Below are positions 18,685 through 26,112 of a stretch of 64,000 nt of DNA, in pieces (positions within the stretch are counted from its first letter, which is position 1; each line of letters starts with the position of its first letter). The DNA lies in contig NZ_CP017080.1 of assembly GCF_001645685.2 (NCBI RefSeq), positions 672,001-736,000 of the forward strand, written 5' to 3'. Under the pieces are notes generated by a model. The model made no database searches. It saw only the letters and a program-made list of their open reading frames with translations, and had not been told where the DNA came from. The position numbers and the translations under genes were made by a program. Origin of the DNA: Peribacillus muralis (GTDB lineage: Bacteria; Bacillota; Bacilli; Bacillales; DSM-1321).

Positions 18685-19506
18685 ATGACAATCGCATTAT
18701 CAATAAAAATAAATGATGGAATTGTTTTAGCTGCTGATAGCGCAACTACAATCACTGAGTATCACAATGGGCAGGAATTAAAGAGGGTATACAATAATGC
18801 TAATAAAGTGTTACAGTTACACAAAGAAATCCCTGCTGGTTTAATAACTTGGGGTAATGGTAGTATTGGCAAAGAGTCTATAGCTACAATTGTAAAGAAT
18901 TATCGGGAATTAATAAGTACTGGGGAAGACAAAATAGATAAAAATCATTATACATTAGAGGACCTTGCAAATACTTTTCATTCTTTTATACTTGAAAAGT
19001 ATAAGAATGAATATTCTCATTTGAAAGGTAATGGACCTTATACGGGTTTTACCATTTCTGGATATTCTGCAAATGCTAGTTATGCGGAAGAATGGAGAGT
19101 TGAATTAAACGGCATGATAGAAAATCAGCCATTTTTACTTTCAAGCCAAGATCATACTGGAATGAAATGGGCAGGTCAACCAGAAGCAATATCCAGATTG
19201 GTCAATGGGTATTCTATGCAATTACAAAGTGTTCTTTTGTCAACTGGGATTCCTGAGGATCAAGTTGACATTATTATGGCTCAAGTTGGTAACCAGATAT
19301 CTTCTCCAATTATTAATGCACCTATGCCTATAAAGGATGCAATAGATTTAGCAGATTTCCTTATTGATATGACTGCAAAATTCTCCACATATACTGCAGG
19401 TGATCAATCAGTTGGTGGTCCTATTGAAATTGCTTCAATTACCAAACATGAAGGCTTCAAATGGGCTAAAAGGAAATTATATTTTACAAGTGATTATAAT
19501 TTTTAG
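18685..19506 (+). CDS. Proteasome-like Ntn-hydrolase family protein
   Basis: A 273-residue protein; ATG 18685 sits six bases after GGAGGGA. After removal of Met the chain would begin 'TIALSIKINDGIVLAADS', matching the start of proteasome beta/HslV subunits: Thr1 nucleophile, Gly-rich turn and Asp17. A Lys in 'NANKVLQL' (position 40 after processing) would stand for catalytic Lys33, with a short insertion before it. 'GLITWGNGSIG' resembles the strand around residue 47 of the family. This suggests a self-activating N-terminal-nucleophile hydrolase, possibly a peptidase. Substrate is unknown. A tiny gene is coupled behind it. Confidence 0.75.
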   Translation: MTIALSIKINDGIVLAADSATTITEYHNGQELKRVYNNANKVLQLHKEIPAGLITWGNGSIGKESIATIVKNYRELISTGEDKIDKNHYTLEDLANTFHSFILEKYKNEYSHLKGNGPYTGFTISGYSANASYAEEWRVELNGMIENQPFLLSSQDHTGMKWAGQPEAISRLVNGYSMQLQSVLLSTGIPEDQVDIIMAQVGNQISSPIINAPMPIKDAIDLADFLIDMTAKFSTYTAGDQSVGGPIEIASITKHEGFKWAKRKLYFTSDYNF

Positions 19507-19517
19507 GAGATGTTGTT

Positions 19518-19685
19518 TTGAAAACTTTAAACCCCAAATTAATAAATGCTAATCAAACAAATCAAAGAAATCAACAACAATCAGGCAGTTATATCTATTC
19601 TAAAATTAGTGAGATAAACTATAAAAATAATACTAGGTCTAATAATCAAACATGTGCAACCACTTATAGCCAAAAATATAAATAA
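19518..19685 (+). CDS. Small Asn/Gln-rich hypothetical protein
   Basis: A 55-codon open frame from TTG 19518, seven bases after AGGAGA, which itself overlaps the stop of the Ntn-hydrolase gene. The product is polar, rich in Asn, Gln and Thr, with one Cys and no membrane helix. It ends just before a strong terminator, so the two genes form a clear operon. Not recognised. It could be a partner or substrate of the hydrolase; that is inference from position only. Confidence 0.5.
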   Translation: MKTLNPKLINANQTNQRNQQQSGSYIYSKISEINYKNNTRSNNQTCATTYSQKYK

Positions 19686-19692
19686 AAATTAA

Positions 19693-19726
19693 AAGCCCCT
19701 CTCATTTTGAGAAGGGCTTGTTTTTT
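19693..19726. terminator. Bidirectional terminator
   Basis: Stem AAGCCCCTCTC/GAGAAGGGCTT (one mismatch) with T-runs on the + side and an A-run on the other, between convergent genes. Confidence 0.85.
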
Positions 19727-19728
19727 GA

Positions 19729-19974
19729 TTAAATAGACCTGACTGTCCTAACTAACTCCGTAATGTCATTTTCCCCGTTATAAATTACCTGATCAATTCT
19801 AAAGTCCTCGCTAATGGAAAAACTCATTTTAATCTCCCGAATCCATTCATAAGCTGCAATAGCGGCTGCCCAATCCGGATCTTTTTTAAAATCAGAATTC
19901 GATACGGGAAAGCTTCCACTTTTTAAGAATTTCGTATTATTTGATTGTAAATAAACCTTGATATTTATATTCAT
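19729..19974 (-). CDS. Small hypothetical protein
   Basis: An 81-residue soluble protein, start ATG 19974 with its ribosome site (GGAGTAA) inside the end of the upstream gene 19979-20866, so the two are co-translated. It contains 'DPDWAAAIAAYEWIREIK', a Trp-rich helix, and ends in hydrophobic/charged alternation. No family recognised. It may be the cytoplasmic partner of the membrane-anchored protein encoded before it. Confidence 0.6.
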   Translation of the reverse strand: MNINIKVYLQSNNTKFLKSGSFPVSNSDFKKDPDWAAAIAAYEWIREIKMSFSISEDFRIDQVIYNGENDITELVRTVRSI

Positions 19975-19978
19975 AATA

Positions 19979-20866
19979 TTACTCCGGAAACTGGATCAAT
20001 TCCTCATAATCTTCTGCAACAATCTTATAATTATGAGAATTGAAATCTTCCCAGTTTATATTTTCAAATGTATTTCTGGTCAGCCTGATTTTTAGTACAT
20101 TTTGATCTGATGTGTTTCCAGTTGAATCCGTAACAGGGAGTTGCCAAAACAAAACAGCTTCTTCTACATATGTATTTTCAAACAAATTTTGAAATACTAC
20201 ATTGCTATCTTCAAATAATCCATTGGCTGTCATCTTAGCCGTGAGATTTTCACTTCCCAAAAGTGTAAGAATAACAATATTATCGTCTTCCGTATCGGTC
20301 CCCATATGTTCATTGACCTCTAAATTGACAATATTAAAATCATTATCTTCGGTAAGTTGATACTCTATATGATATTTTAAGTCCTCTGTAGTGTACTCTT
20401 CCGTATCTTCTTCCGTCGATACTTCTGTATCATCCCGAGGTGATAATAGTCCATACTCAAATTTCGTTTCTACTGTTTTATCATAAGTAAAGTCCAATAT
20501 TACATATGCATCATTTTCAACACCATTTTCACCATCGAAATTATATTCAACAAAATCATCGAATTTATCCTGGCTTTTTTCTTTTCCACCTACGATGGTT
20601 TTAACCTCTTCAAGAGTCATACCCTCTTTAATTTTGTTATATTCCCCCTTTGTAATTTTTGCTGTTTTCTCTTCTGGTACTACCGAAGATTCTGCATCTT
20701 CAATGGCTACTGCGATAAATGCAACAACAAAAAGTAAAATGAATGACCCGGCCGATGACAATAACATTTTCTTAACTTTCCCTGTTTTTCTAATAGCTGA
20801 TATGCCTGCGGCAATAATAAAAAATATAGTAGCCACAATACAAAGTAATCCTAAAAACGCCAACAT
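19979..20866 (-). CDS. Membrane-anchored protein with SmpA/DUF3862-like domain
   Basis: 295 residues. Two N-terminal membrane helices (residues 1-22 and 33-58) are followed by an extracellular part. Residues 75-145 fit the DUF3862/BLIP-like fold (ITKGEYNKIKEGMTLEEV, then a Phe/Tyr-rich strand). An acidic Glu/Thr linker (about 150-170) leads to a C-terminal domain with 'EEAVLFWQLPVTDSTGN' and 'NINWEDFNSHNYKIVAEDY', a pattern seen in Bacillus prophage-linked proteins. The function is unknown. It leads a minus-strand operon with the 81-residue gene. Ribosome site is GGAGGG. Confidence 0.65.
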   Translation of the reverse strand: MLAFLGLLCIVATIFFIIAAGISAIRKTGKVKKMLLSSAGSFILLFVVAFIAVAIEDAESSVVPEEKTAKITKGEYNKIKEGMTLEEVKTIVGGKEKSQDKFDDFVEYNFDGENGVENDAYVILDFTYDKTVETKFEYGLLSPRDDTEVSTEEDTEEYTTEDLKYHIEYQLTEDNDFNIVNLEVNEHMGTDTEDDNIVILTLLGSENLTAKMTANGLFEDSNVVFQNLFENTYVEEAVLFWQLPVTDSTGNTSDQNVLKIRLTRNTFENINWEDFNSHNYKIVAEDYEELIQFPE

Positions 20867-20896
20867 TGCTTTCCCTCCATCTACTTTATCATGTGA

Positions 20897-20989
20897 TCAG
20901 TCTTCATTGTCTTCATATAAATCATCGACCTTCACACCTAATAATTTAGCTTGTCTGTAAGCTATTTCAATCCTAGAGGATATTCTCAT
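20897..20989 (-). CDS. Short ORF, possible gene remnant
   Basis: Thirty codons from an ATG with no good ribosome site. The sequence 'RIEIAYRQAKLLGVKVDDLY' recalls the last part of small Xre-type regulators (LA..LGV..DDLF). Upstream in the same frame a hydrophobic stretch continues to a stop at about 21058 without a start codon. This may be a decayed gene or a truncated regulator. Confidence 0.3.
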   Translation of the reverse strand: MRISSRIEIAYRQAKLLGVKVDDLYEDNED

Positions 20990-21066
20990 ATTTATCCATA
21001 TTGAGATTTGTAATGATAAAAATCCTATAACTCCAGTTGCGTACTTACTTTCTAGCTAATATTAAA

Positions 21067-21100
21067 AGGAGACCTTTGATATTATGGTCTCCTAATTTTA
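21067..21100. terminator. Hairpin AGGAGACC/GGTCTCCT
   Basis: Perfect eight-pair stem with an 11-base loop followed by AATTTTA; it lies in the AT-rich spacer before the bacteriocin-like gene and could end transcripts arriving from either side. Confidence 0.5.
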
Positions 21101-21250
21101 TACTATGGAACTAACGCATCCGTTAATTGAAGAAAATCATCATTTTATTGAAAAATTGAAATCAATCCTTTCTTGAAAGGAAAATTATTCGTTTTAAAAA
21201 CAGATCCAAATAAGTACTAAAATACTATTTTATTGTTAAAATGATTAATT

Positions 21251-21280
21251 TTATAAAAAATACCAATTTTATGTTATACT
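21251..21280 (+). promoter_or_regulatory. Extended -10 promoter of the secreted protein gene
   Basis: TG-T-TATACT (21272-21280) is a good extended -10 element; the -35 region (TTATAA at 21251) is weak. It lies about 50 bases before the likely start at 21339. Confidence 0.5.
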
Positions 21281-21338
21281 GATATATGTGTTTAAATAAA
21301 CACCAATATTTAAAAATAATAATAAGGTGATGAAAAAG

Positions 21339-21980
21339 ATGAAAAAAACAATTAATCTAGGGGTAGCAACAATGCTAGCTTTAGGAGCCGTAGGCGGAAC
21401 TTTTGGATCTTTAACAACTACTGCTCATGCAAGTGAAAACTCTTCAAACGAAATTACAGAAGTACCAAATGCCACAGAAGTTGAAGATACTACAACATTA
21501 ATTTCAGAAATAGAATCTTACATACATAAAGATGCGCAAGGCTTTTTATATGTCGACAGTGACATTCCAATAGATTTATATAATGAATATAAAGTAGATT
21601 TATTGGAAGAATATTTTGAAGAAATTAATGAGCAAGTGGCAAATGGGCAAGTGGAAGTAAATGATGATTTATCCATCATCGATAAATCGTTTACAACATT
21701 TGCTAGTAAAGGCTACACGTCCAAAAAATTTTGGTGGGGAGAACGCGCGACATATACTAATGCCCAAACAAAAAAAACAGTGGGCCAATTAGAGGATGCA
21801 GGAATCGATATCGCTTTTATTGGGGCTGCATACTTATTGCTTCCTCCTATAGCAGGGGGTGTGGGCTTAACGTCAGCCTATTGCGGGAAACTGGCCAAAT
21901 CAATGAAATCGAAAAACAAAGGAAAAGGTGTTATAGTCGATATGACTTGGGCTTTAGCATATAAAGTTAAATCTAGATAA
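21339..21980 (+). CDS. Secreted bacteriocin-like protein
   Basis: 213 residues from ATG 21339, nine bases after AAGGTGA (GTG 21327 and ATG 21330 are in frame but too close). A Sec signal peptide (NLGVATMLALGAVGGTFGS, cut probably after AHA) is followed by an acidic pro-region (residues 35-125) and a basic C-terminal 90 residues. The latter have 'KFWWGERATYTNAQ', a hydrophobic Gly-rich helix pair (IDIAFIGAAYLLLPPIAGGV), one Cys and a basic end. The layout of acidic pro-region plus cationic amphipathic C-terminus suits a processed antimicrobial peptide, and the next gene looks like an immunity peptide. No named family recognised. Confidence 0.55.
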   Translation: MKKTINLGVATMLALGAVGGTFGSLTTTAHASENSSNEITEVPNATEVEDTTTLISEIESYIHKDAQGFLYVDSDIPIDLYNEYKVDLLEEYFEEINEQVANGQVEVNDDLSIIDKSFTTFASKGYTSKKFWWGERATYTNAQTKKTVGQLEDAGIDIAFIGAAYLLLPPIAGGVGLTSAYCGKLAKSMKSKNKGKGVIVDMTWALAYKVKSR

Positions 21981-21996
21981 ATGAAGTGGTGTCTAT

Positions 21997-22146
21997 ATGA
22001 TCTTTAATTTGTTTCTATTATTTTTTATTATTTTAAGTTTTATATATATCTATCTATTTTATTCTAAAAAAATAAAATTTAAAAAAAGATATATGGTAGC
22101 ATATCTTGTTCTACTATTAATTTTTATTTGGTTATTAAAAAAATAA
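21997..22146 (+). CDS. Two-helix immunity-like membrane peptide
   Basis: A 49-residue, highly hydrophobic and basic peptide starting at ATG 21997, 16 bases after the secreted-protein stop. Two membrane helices (NLFLLFFIILSFIYIYLFY and YLVLLLIFIWLL) are joined by a Lys-rich loop (KKIKFKKRYM). Small two-helix cationic membrane proteins directly behind a secreted toxin gene often give self-immunity, as for lactococcin 972-like and other Sec-dependent bacteriocins. The ribosome site is weak, so it may depend on coupling to the upstream gene. Confidence 0.5.
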   Translation: MIFNLFLLFFIILSFIYIYLFYSKKIKFKKRYMVAYLVLLLIFIWLLKK

Positions 22147-22177
22147 AAGACTCGAATAAAAAGAGGGAATATTTAAA

Positions 22178-22335
22178 TCGAATTCCCTAGTGACGGAGGC
22201 TACTCCAGAAAGGGTCCGTATGAATCGCTCCTTCTTACTCTGCTTGTTGTTAGCATCCTTGCTTACAAGCAGAGTAAGAAGGAGAAGGGACCGGACGACG
22301 AGTTATGGATAGAGAAAGGGAAACCCCACTTCTAA
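22178..22335 (+). pseudogene. Decayed holin-like (TxpA/BsrG-type) toxin gene
   Basis: The frame is open from 22178 to TAA 22333 but has no ATG, GTG or TTG. It codes 'GPYESLLLTLLVVSILAYKQ' followed by a basic tail (SKKEKGP), the pattern of Bacillus holin-like toxins: Y-E-[ST]-L-hydrophobic helix-KK. A transcription-terminator hairpin follows directly. It is probably a start-codon-less remnant; an unusual start cannot be excluded. Confidence 0.4.
22228..22284. repeat. Perfect 20-bp inverted repeat
   Basis: CTCCTTCTTACTCTGCTTGT (22228-22247) and its exact complement (22265-22284) flank a 17-base spacer, all inside the decayed toxin frame. In RNA this is a very stable hairpin without a U-run. 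Confidence 0.85.
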
Positions 22336-22360
22336 TGGCGGGATTTCCCTTTCTTCATTT
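22313..22360 (+). terminator. Terminator hairpin
   Basis: Eleven-pair outer stem AGAAAGGGAAA/TTTCCCTTTCT with an inner CCCC...GGCGGG pairing, then TCATTTTT. Confidence 0.7.
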
Positions 22361-22368
22361 TTGACGAG

Positions 22369-22470
22369 GTGCTTCCCATTCCAGCCGGCTTTGTCTCGTA
22401 TGAATTCCTTCTTTTCACGCTTGGTTATAAGGAACATATAAAAAAACAGCCAATAGGCTGTTTTTTTTTG
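22369..22470 (+). pseudogene. Second holin-like toxin remnant with its terminator
   Basis: From GTG 22369 (behind GACGAG) the frame reads 'MLPIPAGFVSYEFLLFTL' and then jumps to a basic tail (GYKEHIKKQ), as if most of the membrane helix had been deleted. The frame runs on through an ACAGCC/GGCTGT hairpin with nine T (22446-22469), so the original stop is lost. It shares the GTATGAATxCCTTCTT sequence with the copy at 22216-22237, suggesting a tandem pair of related genes. Confidence 0.4.
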
Positions 22471-22680
22471 TTTACTGTTTATTCGAACTGTGCATCTTTA
22501 CTTTCGATGGAACTAAAAAACTCCCGAATAGCTTCTTATATAATTTGGTTTGTGTAACTATTCTTGTTCCGCAATAGTTACCTTTTTTGGGATAGGGTTA
22601 GGTTTAGGGTCAGTTATTTAATATCCATTTTAATAGTTTTAAAGTGTTAGCCCAGTAGTACTCTGCATTAAACCAAGTAA

Positions 22681-22866
22681 TTAATGGTCCTTATTGATTT
22701 TTTTCCAGTCAGTAGCTCTCAAAAAGTTATTTGATGCTTTTATTGAATGGAATTTTGATTTTAGTGAAACTAATCCTCTAGAAGTTTGAATGATCGAGTA
22801 ACCTAAAGTTTCCGAATACCAAATATCTCCTTGTACAGATCGTTTAATCATTTCCCAAGTTTTCAA
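22681..22866 (-). CDS. Small phage-type hypothetical protein
   Basis: A 61-residue protein starting at TTG 22866 behind AGGGGGAT. It opens with 'MKTWEMIKRS', a start common to small Bacillus phage proteins, and has a basic C-terminus (ATDWKKINKDH). The function is unknown. It lies on the minus strand alone, in the AT-rich region beside the prophage. Confidence 0.5.
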   Translation of the reverse strand: MKTWEMIKRSVQGDIWYSETLGYSIIQTSRGLVSLKSKFHSIKASNNFLRATDWKKINKDH

Positions 22867-23024
22867 TTGTATCCCCCTAGGTCCTGTAAAAGATTATATT
22901 CAGTTCAGAGCCCTTTAGTTACCGCACAGTTTGCGTCAACTGCGTGATACATCTTAATGAACTATCCTGCCCCGTTAGTTCCATAAGAAATATGATCCAT
23001 GGCCAGAAAAAACCTTATCTGCAA

Positions 23025-23864
23025 TTAATTGTCTATAAAATCAGCATCAAAGTAAAGATCATTCATAAGCTTGTTCACAATCCCGTTGAAGTAAGCAAAT
23101 TGTCCTTTACGCATATTCACTCCACTTTTCACCTTCATAGCAAATTCCTTGAACGCTTTAGTGCCGATTTCTATTTCCTGATCCCTTGTGAATGCTCTTT
23201 TGTTAGTAGAATAATCAACCACTCTATTACACTGCCTAATTACCTTCCAAAACTCTTGTATAGTTTCAGCTTCTTCGTAGAAAGAACCTACTAGATTACT
23301 AAATAGACCCGGAACCCAATGGGCTACAAAATTTGCTTTGTTTAAAGAGTTTTCTAGAGATTTATCCACATGAGAGAATTGAGTAACGGCTTTACGTTTA
23401 TTGTTTTTAATATTTTGTTTTAAGAAAGATGTAGTTGTTTTAATGGCCGGACACTTCTTGGTCATTTTCACAGGGTTCTTGCCGGTCATTTCATCATTTA
23501 CAGGCTGAATGATAATAGCATTAGCTGTTTGCATCATATCACTTTTCCTCTTCATAGGTACCTGGCGGATCATGCCGAGTTCTTCAAGTTTCTTCATTAA
23601 ACGTTGAACAGTTTTATAAGAAATTTCAAGCTTGGCTGCAATTGTATTCTTACACATATAGCTCACACCAAGTTGCTTGCAGCTATGACGCTTCAAAAGC
23701 TCCAACAATGCAATTAGTCTGGATTGTACATCTGAACGTTTAATGTCCACACGAATGACGTCCCTGTAAACTCGTACGGTTTTATTTAATTCTTCAATAA
23801 CTGTGAAAGAAGATAGGTTGTTATATGATTCTTCATTTGATATTACGTCAATACGTTTCTTCAT
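23025..23864 (-). CDS. HTH-domain protein of plasmid/phage type
   Basis: A 279-residue protein. Residues 50-105 form a winged-helix DNA-binding domain with 'MCKNTIAAKLEISYKTVQRLMKKLEELGMI', here the classical order of helix, turn and recognition helix. A basic linker (about 110-160) precedes a helical C-terminal domain. Proteins of this build occur on Bacillus plasmids and in phage-like chromosomal islands, but their role (replication or regulation) is not settled. It starts at ATG 23864 behind AAGGAGACT and is separated from the upstream permease by a minus-strand terminator. Confidence 0.65.
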   Translation of the reverse strand: MKKRIDVISNEESYNNLSSFTVIEELNKTVRVYRDVIRVDIKRSDVQSRLIALLELLKRHSCKQLGVSYMCKNTIAAKLEISYKTVQRLMKKLEELGMIRQVPMKRKSDMMQTANAIIIQPVNDEMTGKNPVKMTKKCPAIKTTTSFLKQNIKNNKRKAVTQFSHVDKSLENSLNKANFVAHWVPGLFSNLVGSFYEEAETIQEFWKVIRQCNRVVDYSTNKRAFTRDQEIEIGTKAFKEFAMKVKSGVNMRKGQFAYFNGIVNKLMNDLYFDADFIDN

Positions 23865-23882
23865 TTTGCAGTCTCCTTAGAC

Positions 23883-23920
23883 AACAAAAAGCAACGGCCC
23901 TGGGTGAGCAAACCGTTGCT
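23883..23920 (-). terminator. Minus-strand terminator after the permease
   Basis: AGCAACGG/CCGTTGCT stem followed, in minus-strand sense, by TTTTT. It separates the permease transcript from the HTH gene. Confidence 0.75.
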
Positions 23921-23971
23921 AAGAAACCCATGATGTAATAAACTACATCTAAGGGTACAGCAAGTGTTTGC

Positions 23972-25339
23972 CTATCGTGAGTAGGCGGACGGTATAATTA
24001 GTGGTCCAACACTATTTATACACGCTGTGCTTTTTTGTGTTTTCCGGTAGACGCAAGGAATGTTTTTAGTCGATGGAGGTGTGCCTCCGCCGACCCAAAT
24101 CGCAGTGATTTGTCCCAGCGCAGTCAAAGTTGCGGTTCCGCTGCCGATGGCCGTGCCAAATAGTTTGGCAACGGAACCGGCTAAAGAAATGCCAGAGAAG
24201 CCCGAACCATCAAGGCCAGTGATGGCACCGATGCCGGTTAATGTTACGGCGGCGATCTCCTTCGTCAGAGGAACAGCGGCCGCTAAGGCGGCACCAAGGT
24301 CATTGACGATGCCGAGCGACGTTTTTGGTAAATAATCTCCGATGATTTGATTGAAGCCGGAATCACCTAAATAGAAAAATGCAGCGATCGGGATGACCGG
24401 TCCGAATACCTTGAAGCCAAATTGAAAGCCCTGAATCAAATAGGCCGTAGATTTTTCAAGGCCCTGCTGTTTATGCGCAAAAAGAGATAAAATCAGTAAA
24501 ATGAAAACCGCCGTACCGCCAACCAACGCCGTCGCATCTCCGCCCTGCAGCTTCAAAATCGACAACGCCACCACATCGAGCAGAAATGCAAGTGGAATGA
24601 ATACGGCAAAAAACTTCTTTTGGACCAGGGTGAGCAGTTCTTCACTTTCTGCTTGATCCTGGACGATGCCCACATTTTCCGTTGCCTTGATTCTTCCAAG
24701 TTTCATATCCCGCTTCAAGAGGATAAAAGCGGAGAGGGTAGTGACAACCCCCATCGTAATCACAAGGGGAATGCTGGCGGCGATGACATCACCGACTGGA
24801 ATCGAAGCTGCATCCGCCGTCAGTTTGGGTGCAGCTTGAATGATGAAATCCCCTGATAGCGCTATACCGTGGCCAAATAGGTTCATGGCCATCGCCACGC
24901 CGAGTGCCGGCAAACCTGCTCGTAAAGCTACGGGAAGCAGGACCGCGCCAAGTAAGGCAACCGCCGGTGAGGGCCAGAAAAACCATGATATGATCATCAT
25001 GATGATTCCAATTATCCAAAAGGCGAGGGCAGGATTCTTAATGAATTTCGCAAAAGGTGCAATCATGACATCATTGATTCCAGACTTGGTCAACACCGTG
25101 CTCATGGCGACAATGATGGAAATGATCAATATCGTGGACATTAATTCCGTGATGGCGAAAATGAAGCTGTTGAATATCCCGCTGATGGACGAAGCTAAAC
25201 TGCCTGTAGCCACCAGCGCCAATAGGAAAATTCCAATGATGCAAATGAGGGTCGTATCCCGACGCTTTACCATAAATCCAATGATCAATGCAATGAATAC
25301 AACATAAATCCAGTGGAGTGCAGACAACTCCAGTCCCAT
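23972..25339 (-). CDS. GntP-like permease with aberrant C-terminus
   Basis: 455 residues. About 11 or 12 membrane helices cover residues 5-425, with conserved-looking 'FFWPSPAVALLGAVLLPVA', 'GHGIALSGDFIIQAAPKL' and 'LTALGQITAIWVGGGT'. This build resembles GntP/ion-transporter superfamily permeases; the substrate is unknown. The last 35 residues (from PPSTKNIPCVYRK) are polar and not transporter-like, where another membrane helix would be expected. The 3' end therefore seems to be truncated or frameshifted and read into foreign sequence, close to the edge of the accessory region. Activity is uncertain. It starts at ATG 25339 behind GAGGGGG. Confidence 0.6.
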   Translation of the reverse strand: MGLELSALHWIYVVFIALIIGFMVKRRDTTLICIIGIFLLALVATGSLASSISGIFNSFIFAITELMSTILIISIIVAMSTVLTKSGINDVMIAPFAKFIKNPALAFWIIGIIMMIISWFFWPSPAVALLGAVLLPVALRAGLPALGVAMAMNLFGHGIALSGDFIIQAAPKLTADAASIPVGDVIAASIPLVITMGVVTTLSAFILLKRDMKLGRIKATENVGIVQDQAESEELLTLVQKKFFAVFIPLAFLLDVVALSILKLQGGDATALVGGTAVFILLILSLFAHKQQGLEKSTAYLIQGFQFGFKVFGPVIPIAAFFYLGDSGFNQIIGDYLPKTSLGIVNDLGAALAAAVPLTKEIAAVTLTGIGAITGLDGSGFSGISLAGSVAKLFGTAIGSGTATLTALGQITAIWVGGGTPPSTKNIPCVYRKTQKSTACINSVGPLIIPSAYSR

Positions 25340-25770
25340 GATTCGTCCCCCTCATAAATGTGCCTAGTTACAGATTATGAAGGGATATCGCGGTGGTGAT
25401 TGGTTTGAAGAATTTATGGGTGAACCTTCATTAGTTTAGTTACTATTCCCTTGAAGTTAGCAAATGGCCTTTAAATATGTACTAACCAAAAAATATCACT
25501 CCTTTCTCGAAACTGCCAGGTAACAATTAGGAAAGGAACAAGCTCAATAGTCACTATATCATTGGACTTGGACAAAAATGTGTGTGTGATATGGAAAGGA
25601 GCTTTCCTTTAGGTTTCTGATTTTGAAAAGTGGTTTTTAACGTAAGTTAAGAGATTGGCTCTAAGTGCTGATTGATATTTGGAAATAAGTTTTTCATTCC
25701 CTTTTTTTTGAAAACTTTATGCTCTTTTCCAACGTCTATTAATTAGTACCATTAAAAAGGAGGAGTTAAT
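25340..25770. other. Intergenic region without recognised gene
   Basis: About 430 bases between divergent genes. It contains the two ribosome sites at its ends (GAGGGGG on the minus strand, AGGAGG on the plus strand). No stable hairpin, riboswitch or short coding frame stood out. Confidence 0.6.
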
Positions 25771-26112
25771 ATGTTAAAAATTTTAGTATCAGGACTAACG
25801 GTTTTCACAGTGACTGGAGGCATTATGACAAGTGGAATGTGGGGAGAAGTACCAGAACAGAAGGGTTCAGCTCAAAGCGTAGAGATTGAAGGACAATTAG
25901 ACTACTATGGTTATAAAGATTTAAAATCTCTAGCTCTAGCTTGGTATGATAATGGCTATACGAACCTTGATAACCCTAAGAAGATTCCCGTCGATAAAAT
26001 CAACGGGTTACCTATCGGCCTTTCCAAAGATGACTATGTTAAGTTTGTGGTGGAACAATATGGCGAAGAATCGGGGAATTCAGCCTCACAGGTCACCTTT
26101 TTACATCAATGA
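25771..26112 (+). CDS. Hypothetical secreted or membrane-anchored protein
   Basis: A 113-residue protein from ATG 25771 behind AGGAGGAG. The first 22 residues (KILVSGLTVFTVTGGIMTSG) form a hydrophobic signal/anchor segment; there is no lipobox. The rest is acidic, with two Tyr-rich segments (LDYYGYKDLKSLALAWYDNG) and a C-terminal 'SKDDYVKFVVEQYGE' helix. No family recognised. Monocistronic. Confidence 0.55.
   Translation: MLKILVSGLTVFTVTGGIMTSGMWGEVPEQKGSAQSVEIEGQLDYYGYKDLKSLALAWYDNGYTNLDNPKKIPVDKINGLPIGLSKDDYVKFVVEQYGEESGNSASQVTFLHQ

Noticed and set aside
22147..22360. M-box, T-box or group II intron in the structured region
   Set aside because: Single short resemblances (GGCTAC, CCGTATGA) exist, but the conserved cores of these RNAs are absent; the toxin-gene reading explains both hairpins better.
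24840..25307. 155-codon plus-strand frame inside the permease gene
   Set aside because: It lies opposite the clearly membrane-protein-coding strand and lacks a ribosome site; composition is Met/Lys/Thr shadow.
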